From contig JBBKWR010000077.1 in NCBI GenBank assembly GCA_037969055.1, forward strand, positions 1 to 5,056: a stretch of DNA of 5,056 nucleotides, in the 5' to 3' direction. Shown here one piece after another: positions 1 to 5,056 of this stretch (the stretch's first letter is position 1; every line of letters begins with the position of its first letter). Below the pieces are notes generated by a model. It ran no database searches, was not told where the DNA came from, and saw only the letters and a list, made by a program, of their open reading frames with translations. Made by a program: the position numbers and the translations under genes. The stretch comes from Pelagihabitans sp037969055. GTDB lineage: Bacteria; Bacteroidota; Bacteroidia; Flavobacteriales; Flavobacteriaceae.

Positions 1-821
1 TAATGTCCAACATACATACCCGCTGCGGTCGTCCAACCAGAACTCGCTTTTTTGGCAAATCTAAAAACGGAAAGGTCAGACATGCCAATGTGCATGGCGG
101 CGTTGGCAAACCAAGACCACAGGGCAACATGCCAAAAGGTGTATTTGATCTGGCCGGGAAAAGGATCGGATCCCTCTCCCCAGATGCCCCAGAATTCGGA
201 GAAATTGGTAACCCCCAGTTGATTGAGGGAGATGATACCACAGGCTATAAAGGCGAGCACGATGACGGGGGACATCCAATTCGCCGCTTTTGACACGGTA
301 TTAAAACCTTTAGCGGCGATGATGGAGATCAGCGCGCCTATGGCAATCACGATCAGGACCCAGGTAATGCCATTGGGCATCGTATCGGTCAATTTGGGCA
401 TTTCCATATTAAAGGGAATGCCGACGGCAGTGGCAGAGACGGTGATCATGGCCCCAGCCAAAAAACAGAACAAAATGCCATTGGCCAAATTATAGCCAAT
501 CACCAACTTTTTACCACATATTTTCTCGAGCTGATAGTAAAGAGTCAACCGATATTTTACTGCAATTTCAGCGGTCAAAAAACGCCAGCTCAATACCGCC
601 ATTAAGTTCCCCAAAAGCAGTCCGATGATTAAATCGAAAGCGCTGACCCCGGTGGTCAAAAACAAGGGCCCGATCACAAATTCTGTCCCTGCCGCATGTT
701 CCCCGGCATACATGCCCAAAAAACTCAACCATCCCTTTAATTTGGATCGTGGTACCGGTTCCCGTTCGAATTCACCGCCAGCGATTTCTTCTATTTCTTC
801 TTCAATATTGTATTGGCTCAT
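1..821 (-). CDS. Purine/cytosine permease-like (NCS1-like) membrane transporter, 3' end missing
   Basis: The reading frame is open from the ATG at 821 to the window edge, giving 273 residues with no stop; only the C-terminal part is missing. The first ~27 residues are hydrophilic and acidic (IEEEIEEIAGGEFERE), suggesting a cytoplasmic N-terminus. Hydrophobic segments then follow at about 31-57, 60-80, 107-135, 152-170, 182-200 and 226-247, as expected of a polytopic inner-membrane carrier. The glycine-rich first helix (GMYAGEHAAGTEFVIGPLF) and the helix-2 pattern IIGLLLGNLMAVLSW, followed by a charged loop ending YYQLEKICGKK, resemble nucleobase:cation symporter-1 proteins, which are roughly 400-500 residues long. 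It starts 13 bases after the kinase stop with no Shine-Dalgarno match. A second ATG at 826 is closed at once by TGA, so 821 is the start. From its position I infer uptake of L-rhamnose or a related sugar; the sequence alone does not show the substrate. The gene and its membrane nature are near certain, the family call is moderate. Confidence 0.8.
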   Translation of the reverse strand, partial: MSQYNIEEEIEEIAGGEFEREPVPRSKLKGWLSFLGMYAGEHAAGTEFVIGPLFLTTGVSAFDLIIGLLLGNLMAVLSWRFLTAEIAVKYRLTLYYQLEKICGKKLVIGYNLANGILFCFLAGAMITVSATAVGIPFNMEMPKLTDTMPNGITWVLIVIAIGALISIIAAKGFNTVSKAANWMSPVIVLAFIACGIISLNQLGVTNFSEFWGIWGEGSDPFPGQIKYTFWHVALWSWFANAAMHIGMSDLSVFRFAKKASSGWTTAAGMYVGH

Positions 822-834
822 ATCATTTGGTTCG

Positions 835-2217
835 TTAGTTGGTTTTATTTAAGTCGAGTGGCAAATGTTCTGTAAGTGAATAATTATCCATAAGGAATTT
901 GGGGCGAAGCCCTGCATTGGAATTAACCAGGGCCGCGCCCAGTGCTGACCCTAACGACGAATTTGCCGTATAGATCCGAATGTCTTCCAAAGAGTAACTC
1001 AGCATTTTGATGAATACCTCGTTGTCGGTAAAACCGCCATCAATATACAGTTGGTCCATTGAATGGGTACCCATCGCGGAACGAATACTGCGCACCTGTA
1101 ATGCAACGAGTTCCAACATTAAACGGTGGTAGGCGTGTTCATAACGAGCGAAGGTAAGTTGGGTCTGTTCTGGAACCTTCCCCCTTGCAATACTTATCCA
1201 TTTAAACATGGGCCCGGCAGCTTTCCCGACTGCCAAAAAAATATCCCCATCAAAAACCACCGATTGGTGATATTCAAGGGGCACCTTATAATGGGCCGCC
1301 AAAACCGCTACCTGAAGTTGGTACTCATTGCCAAGAAATAATCGTGATACTTTTACTGGCGAACCATCGATCTGCATATTAAAGATGCAGTTGTTTTGAA
1401 CATCGCTCTTGGACAACATCCTGTTGGAAAAAGGATTGATCGAAATACTCCAAGTGCCCGTGGAGACCAAAATAAATGGATTTTTAATACTCCTTACATA
1501 AGGTAAAAGGGCAGCAGAGCTATCATGTAGGCCCAGTCCAACTTGTATTTTATTGCCTTTAATTGCGATGGAAAAAGACTTGCTGGCGCTTTCAATGGGT
1601 GGCAAGATCTTATCTATTTCCTCTTGATAAACCCATGCGTGATAATCTTTTTTTTCATAATCCCAAAGACCCGTATGGCATCCGATACTGGTATATTCGC
1701 TTACCGGTATGCCTGTGAAAATATAACTGAGGTATTGGGGCAAATGAAGCGAATATTTGACTTTGGCAAAAACTTTCGACTTTTTATGCTTGAGCCAGTA
1801 CAGGTGCATACCCGTATTGAGCATGCCCAACTTTTGCGATCCTGTTGTCCTTGAAAACGTTTCCTCAGGGCCGTATTTGGCATAAAATGCATCAGAAATT
1901 TCATCGTCCAACGGTTTTTGGTAATTGTAAAGCGGGGTAAGCACTTTGCCGTTTTTGTCGATGTGTACCAAACTTGCTCCATAACAAGAAAAGTTCAATG
2001 CAAATATTTCATAATCATGGGCCTGCAAGAGTCGGTCTACGACTTCCTTTGTCCAATGAATCAAGGCTTCCAAATTTTCCGTGGGATAGCCGTCCTCATC
2101 CTTAATTTCATCAAAGCTGATATATTCCCGGTAAACTTCATGGTAGTCCGTATCAAAAAGGAAAAACTTTTTGTTTGTTTTTCCAATGTCAAATACGGCG
2201 GTTACCTTAGTTCTCAT
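835..2217 (-). CDS. FGGY-family carbohydrate kinase, probable L-rhamnulokinase
   Basis: This 460-residue cytoplasmic kinase probably phosphorylates L-rhamnulose to L-rhamnulose 1-phosphate with ATP. Visible FGGY/actin-fold elements are the N-terminal phosphate-1 loop AVFDIGKTNKKFFLFD (7-22), a GLHDSSAALLPY segment (229-240) whose D232 should be the catalytic base, the phosphate-2 motif LVSTGTWSISI (250-260, compare SSGTWS of E. coli RhaB), and an adenosine-site motif IDGGFTDNEVF (392-402). The length fits the family (about 450-500). The TGSQKLGMLNTGMHLYWLK stretch (125-143) aligns in character with SGIQFLPFNTLYQL of RhaB. Overall similarity to RhaB is otherwise low, so the substrate is inferred mainly from the isomerase upstream. 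I chose the ATG at 2217, ten bases after the isomerase stop. A longer version from a TTG at 2244 would overlap the isomerase and only adds nine residues ahead of the conserved N-terminus. An AGGGA abuts the ATG but is too close to act as a normal ribosome binding site. Confidence 0.88.
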   Translation of the reverse strand: MRTKVTAVFDIGKTNKKFFLFDTDYHEVYREYISFDEIKDEDGYPTENLEALIHWTKEVVDRLLQAHDYEIFALNFSCYGASLVHIDKNGKVLTPLYNYQKPLDDEISDAFYAKYGPEETFSRTTGSQKLGMLNTGMHLYWLKHKKSKVFAKVKYSLHLPQYLSYIFTGIPVSEYTSIGCHTGLWDYEKKDYHAWVYQEEIDKILPPIESASKSFSIAIKGNKIQVGLGLHDSSAALLPYVRSIKNPFILVSTGTWSISINPFSNRMLSKSDVQNNCIFNMQIDGSPVKVSRLFLGNEYQLQVAVLAAHYKVPLEYHQSVVFDGDIFLAVGKAAGPMFKWISIARGKVPEQTQLTFARYEHAYHRLMLELVALQVRSIRSAMGTHSMDQLYIDGGFTDNEVFIKMLSYSLEDIRIYTANSSLGSALGAALVNSNAGLRPKFLMDNYSLTEHLPLDLNKTN

Positions 2218-2227
2218 TCCCTGATTT

Positions 2228-3508
2228 CTATAGTCCAGATGCAACGCTATGTTTACCCCTTTCTTTGATCAATTGCTCTCGGATCTTTAAGGAACGAAAA
2301 GTCTTTAGCGGATGCAAGGCACCCCCACGCCTCGACCTCGCTGCTCCCAATAATGGCCTCACATCGGTGCGATAGGCATTTTGTAAAATTTCTTGGCACA
2401 GCACCACATCGTTGTTTTGTTGCGCTTTTTTTAATTGGTCCTGATCGATCAATAGCGCCTTTGCATAGGCCTCTTGTATGGCTTCAAGGGATTGCAGCAG
2501 GTCTTCCAAAGGATCTTTGATATTGTGACTGGCATCGATCATCCAAGCCGGATATGGATTTTGTGGATTGTTTTTCATACCATAAACCAATTCGTTAAAG
2601 ATCAAGAACAGGGCATAGGGTTTTATACTTCCCACGGTACTGTCATCATCACCATACTTACTGTCATTGAAATGAAAACCGCCCAATTTGCCTTTGAGCA
2701 TCAGGGTTGAAACGATCTGTTCAATATTCGTGTTGGGCAAGTGGTGTCCCAAATCGACCAAGGTATAGGCCCTCTCCCCGCAGGCATTCGCCAACATAAA
2801 AGAGGTGCCCCAATCTTGGATCACGGTACTATAAAAATTTGGCTCGTAGGGTTTGTATTCAATAAAGAGTTTCCAATCCAAGGGCAAGTGCCCATAGATT
2901 TCTTTAAGACTCGACTGGGTATGTTGTAACGCCGTTTGTAAGTTGCGCTGTCCGGGAAAATTGGCACCGTCGGCCAACCAAACGGTTAGACTTGTTGAAC
3001 CCAGTTTTTTGCCAATTTCGACGACCTCTAAATTGTGTTGGACCGCCTGCTTTCTCACTGCATCACTGTTGGCACTTAAGGAGCCGAATTTATAACTCTC
3101 AATGGCATTTTTTTGGTCTTGGAAGGTGTTTGAATTCATGGCATCAAAAAGAATATCATGGGTCTTGGCCAGTTCTTTGATCGCCTTATAGTCGCTCGGA
3201 ACATCCCACGGGATATGTAGGGATATGGCACCAGCGGTCTGGGTTAAACTGTGCAGTAGGCCTACATCTTCAATTTTTTGTTCCAGGCTTGCCGGTTCCC
3301 CATAAAAAGAAAACCTACCGAAACGCGTTCCCCCTGCCCCTAAGGCCCAACTGGGAACGGCGACTTGGAAGGCGGCCAATTGATCAACGATGCCATCCAC
3401 ATCGCGCCCATTGTTGGTCAGCGTATTGGATAAGAAATCGAACCCTTCGTTATGGGTTTTAAAATATTGTTTGTTTTCTTCCGCGATGCTATCCTTGGTA
3501 ATTTTCAT
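2228..3508 (-). CDS. rhaI: L-rhamnose isomerase, RhaI (Pseudomonas stutzeri) type, TIM barrel
   Basis: A 426-residue cytoplasmic metal-dependent aldose-ketose isomerase, predicted to convert L-rhamnose to L-rhamnulose. It matches the P. stutzeri-type enzyme (about 430 residues) rather than E. coli RhaA. The metal ligands known there as E219, D254, H281 and D327 are seen here as E217 (FIEYKPYEP), D252 (VDLGHH), H279 (GGFHFND) and D325 (WMIDASHN). The other active-site residues K221, H257, D289 and D291 correspond to K219, H255, D287 and D289, and W179 to W177, all with an offset of two. The HIPWD segment (98-102) and the C-terminal GAARSRRGGALHPL (388-401) also fit the family. No residue is missing, so it should be active. 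This family is promiscuous and can act on other sugars such as L-lyxose or L-mannose in vitro. It begins at ATG 3508, 66 bases after the DUF3500 stop, behind an AT-rich lead (AAATAAAATTGCC) without a Shine-Dalgarno match, and ends in TAG ten bases before the kinase. Confidence 0.93.
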   Translation of the reverse strand: MKITKDSIAEENKQYFKTHNEGFDFLSNTLTNNGRDVDGIVDQLAAFQVAVPSWALGAGGTRFGRFSFYGEPASLEQKIEDVGLLHSLTQTAGAISLHIPWDVPSDYKAIKELAKTHDILFDAMNSNTFQDQKNAIESYKFGSLSANSDAVRKQAVQHNLEVVEIGKKLGSTSLTVWLADGANFPGQRNLQTALQHTQSSLKEIYGHLPLDWKLFIEYKPYEPNFYSTVIQDWGTSFMLANACGERAYTLVDLGHHLPNTNIEQIVSTLMLKGKLGGFHFNDSKYGDDDSTVGSIKPYALFLIFNELVYGMKNNPQNPYPAWMIDASHNIKDPLEDLLQSLEAIQEAYAKALLIDQDQLKKAQQNNDVVLCQEILQNAYRTDVRPLLGAARSRRGGALHPLKTFRSLKIREQLIKERGKHSVASGL

Positions 3509-3574
3509 GGCAATTTTATTTCATTATCGTTTTATAGCTGGAGGATCGATGGCTTTCTTCGGTGATGCTTTCCA

Positions 3575-4786
3575 TCAATGATGGTGCGTTTCCAGATGCT
3601 GGCGCAGTAGGTCTTTACCGTAATCATTCCCATTTGGGGTCCTGACCACCGTGTGGATATGATTGCGGGTCGGCAACTTTCGATCCATATTAGGAACGCC
3701 CACCACCCTTTGATGATCGAACTCAATCAAAACCACAGGGCTATGGATGCGATAGTAAAAAACAGCATCGGCGTCGGATTGGCCCACCCAGGCGAACCAA
3801 GTATTATCTAAATGCGATTCGATTTCTTCCATTTTTATCTGCTGGTGCCCTTCCCTCATGTTGTTGATATATTGGGCCACCAGCGCCAGCAATGCCTTTT
3901 GATGGGGTCCCGACAACAAGGAAACGGGAATGCCTTCATAGTTTAGGATCACATTGTCCTTAAAAGCTTGGGCCTTGGCATCATCCTCAATTTTAGAAGC
4001 GGATAAGGTTGCTTTTTTTTGCTGTTCCAAGGGTAGGGATTGCATGAACGAAAGACCTAAATTTTGTTCGTCCTGGAACAAACTGTTGCCTTTATACTTC
4101 CCTGTGGTAGTGATGATGGGCTCTCCGCCCATGAATACTGGTGACATGACGATTTGGTCACCCAACACAAAATAATTGATGACGAGGTGGTGGCCATCCA
4201 ATTGCCAGCCCCAGGGTTCTGTCTCGGAAGGAGTTCCCATAAAGGTGAAAAAGTAAAGTTCTTCATCAAAGGCTTCAGACCCATTATTGAGCTCTTTGAG
4301 GGTTTGATCCGTTTTCATGATATCCTTGCTGAGTGCCAATCCTTTGGCACTTAAGGAGGCCTGCATTAAATTAAATGCTGCCTTTTTCTGAACGGGATTC
4401 ATTTCTTTTAACGAAATGCCCTGTCTTTTATAAATACCGTTATCCACATTGCACCATTTGCGCCATTCGTCGTCGTCAATGGCGAACTTTGTACGCCCAA
4501 GTTGTTCTGTGTTCAGGAGGTCTAAAAAATGTTCGGCGGCCCCCTGAATAGGCTTGGTGGATACCCCGGTGGAACGGATGGGAAAAAGATCCAACTCCTT
4601 GCCATTTTCCGTCATCACCCCTACAAACTTTTCTTGTAATGCTTTGGCCTGTAGTCCAGCAAAAAAAGCCATGAGACGGTTGGGTTCTTCCTTTTCAACT
4701 TTGGCGGCTTCCACATTTTTTTGATCAGGCAACTGTTTGCAGCATATGAGCAAAGCGAATAAAACTAATGGCATTAATTTTTTCAT
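3575..4786 (-). CDS. DUF3500-family protein, predicted lipoprotein
   Basis: A 403-residue protein of unknown function that I recognise as DUF3500. Family-like blocks are the DDEWRKWCNVDNGIYKRQGI region (105-124), the helical segment MNPVQKKAAFNLMQASLSAKG (129-149), ELYFFTFMGTP (176-186), PWGWQLDGHHLVINYFV (191-207), FYYRIHSPVVLIEFDHQ (343-359) and the terminal HIHTVVRTPNGNDYGKDLLR (376-395). The N-terminus is MKK followed by a hydrophobic run and LLICC (12-16), consistent with a signal peptide and lipidation at C15 or C16. The lipobox is not ideal because the residue before C15 is Ile. A low-complexity charged linker (17-36) precedes the domain. I chose ATG 4786 because it puts MKK directly before the hydrophobic stretch; an upstream in-frame ATG at 4825 would add 13 residues that spoil the signal. 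It sits between the aldolase/dehydrogenase and the isomerase on the same strand, suggesting expression with rhamnose catabolism, though it is predicted to lie outside the cytoplasm. No enzymatic activity can be assigned. The protein ends in three histidines. Confidence 0.88.
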   Translation of the reverse strand: MKKLMPLVLFALLICCKQLPDQKNVEAAKVEKEEPNRLMAFFAGLQAKALQEKFVGVMTENGKELDLFPIRSTGVSTKPIQGAAEHFLDLLNTEQLGRTKFAIDDDEWRKWCNVDNGIYKRQGISLKEMNPVQKKAAFNLMQASLSAKGLALSKDIMKTDQTLKELNNGSEAFDEELYFFTFMGTPSETEPWGWQLDGHHLVINYFVLGDQIVMSPVFMGGEPIITTTGKYKGNSLFQDEQNLGLSFMQSLPLEQQKKATLSASKIEDDAKAQAFKDNVILNYEGIPVSLLSGPHQKALLALVAQYINNMREGHQQIKMEEIESHLDNTWFAWVGQSDADAVFYYRIHSPVVLIEFDHQRVVGVPNMDRKLPTRNHIHTVVRTPNGNDYGKDLLRQHLETHHH

Positions 4787-4829
4787 GCTTAATTGATTAG
4801 CGAGCATCATTTGTTGGGTACCCATTTAT

Positions 4830-4862
4830 GCTATGAAGATAGCGAAACCGATCCAATCGGTT
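4830..4862 (-). other. Two tandem small stem-loops after the aldolase/dehydrogenase stop codon
   Basis: Reading the minus strand, a perfect 7-bp stem AACCGAT/ATCGGTT with a TGG loop (4862-4846) starts within the TAA stop codon. It is followed after two bases by a perfect 5-bp stem GCTAT/ATAGC with a CTTC loop (4843-4830). Together they fill much of the 74-base gap before the DUF3500 gene. No T-run follows either stem, so this is not a canonical Rho-independent terminator. In a polycistronic transcript such structures could affect mRNA processing, stability or partial termination between the two genes. The inverted repeats are seen directly; any function is inference, and stems this short can arise by chance. 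Confidence 0.4.
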
Positions 4863-5056
4863 ACCGTACAAAGGCATTGGCCATGCCGCCATCCACATTA
4901 ATAATATTACCTGTTGTTTTATCCAAAAGGCCTACGTAGGCAAACACCGCTTTGGCGATATCTTCGGGATAAATAATCTCGTTCAACAAGTTTCTTTTGG
5001 CATAATGTGCGGGAAGTTCCGCCACGGTAATGCCGTATGCTTTGGCACGACCCTCG
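4861..5056 (-). CDS. rhaD: C-terminal end of bifunctional rhamnulose-1-phosphate aldolase/short-chain dehydrogenase
   Basis: Only the last 64 residues lie in the window, ending at TAA 4863-4861; the rest runs off the right edge. The visible part is the C-terminal end of a Rossmann-fold short-chain dehydrogenase: YPEDIAKAVFAYVGLLDKTTGNIINVDGGMANAFVR carries the usual PEDIA helix, the TTG turn and the V-DGG strand that closes the SDR fold. The preceding EGRAKAYGITVAELPAHYAKRNLL is characteristic of the long (about 700-residue) fused proteins in which an N-terminal class II aldolase cleaves L-rhamnulose 1-phosphate to dihydroxyacetone phosphate and L-lactaldehyde, and the C-terminal SDR oxidises lactaldehyde to lactate. 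The isomerase and kinase downstream support this reading. The aldolase half cannot be seen, so a stand-alone SDR remains possible. The gene is probably the upstream member of the operon in this window; its promoter lies outside. Confidence 0.82.
   Translation of the reverse strand, partial: EGRAKAYGITVAELPAHYAKRNLLNEIIYPEDIAKAVFAYVGLLDKTTGNIINVDGGMANAFVR

Noticed and set aside
3..293. Plus-strand open frame of 96 codons with a basic N-terminus
   Set aside because: It lies wholly antisense to the permease, whose minus-strand frame is open and shows clear membrane segments; the plus-strand product shows no recognisable domain.
2218..2244. TTG start giving the kinase nine extra residues
   Set aside because: The extension overlaps the isomerase 3' end and precedes a good ATG placed just before the conserved phosphate-binding loop.
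1918..2268. Plus-strand open frame of 116 codons opposite the start of the kinase
   Set aside because: It is antisense to the conserved N-terminus of the kinase and crosses the isomerase/kinase junction; composition and lack of motifs indicate a shadow frame.
3509..3574. Possible internal promoter in the 66-base gap before the isomerase
   Set aside because: I found no TTTG / TAnnTTTG pair of the Bacteroidota type and no other convincing promoter elements, so read-through transcription is the simpler reading.
3572..3584. Palindrome CCATCAATGATGG across the DUF3500 stop codon, as a possible terminator
   Set aside because: It makes only a 5-bp stem with a 3-base loop, has no T-run after it, and part of it encodes the terminal histidines.
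4787..4825. Upstream ATG at 4825 for the DUF3500 gene
   Set aside because: The added 13 residues would push the MKK and hydrophobic run away from the N-terminus; the internal ATG at 4786 gives a normal lipoprotein signal.

Overview
The window reads as one co-directional gene cluster on the minus strand. In transcription order (right to left) it holds the 3' end of a bifunctional aldolase/short-chain dehydrogenase, a DUF3500-type lipoprotein, a Pseudomonas-type L-rhamnose isomerase, an FGGY sugar kinase (probable rhamnulokinase) and the first 273 residues of a purine/cytosine permease-like membrane transporter. Intergenic gaps in that order are 74, 66, 10 and 13 bases, so a single transcript is likely. 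No gene on the plus strand is convincing. Both end genes are cut by the window edges.

The organism is probably a marine or environmental member of the Bacteroidota, most likely Flavobacteriia. The grounds are the moderate GC content, the absence of clear Shine-Dalgarno sequences, the AT-rich lead-ins to start codons, and the combination of a RhaI-type isomerase with a fused RhaD aldolase/dehydrogenase. This is an inference from style and gene content, without any database comparison.

The predicted pathway is L-rhamnose -> L-rhamnulose (isomerase, 2228-3508) -> L-rhamnulose 1-phosphate (kinase, 835-2217) -> dihydroxyacetone phosphate plus L-lactaldehyde, with oxidation of the lactaldehyde (fused enzyme, 4861-5056 and beyond). 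The isomerase is the firmest anchor because every metal and substrate residue known from the Pseudomonas stutzeri enzyme is present at a constant offset of two residues. The transporter at 1-821 is the obvious candidate for sugar uptake, although its family is better known for nucleobases.

The least explained parts are the DUF3500 lipoprotein lying between two pathway enzymes, the use of an NCS1-like permease where a RhaT-type symporter might be expected, and two tandem small hairpins in the gap after the aldolase/dehydrogenase stop codon. There is no stretch above 300 bases without a gene, and I see no RNA gene, insertion sequence, CRISPR array or canonical Rho-independent terminator.
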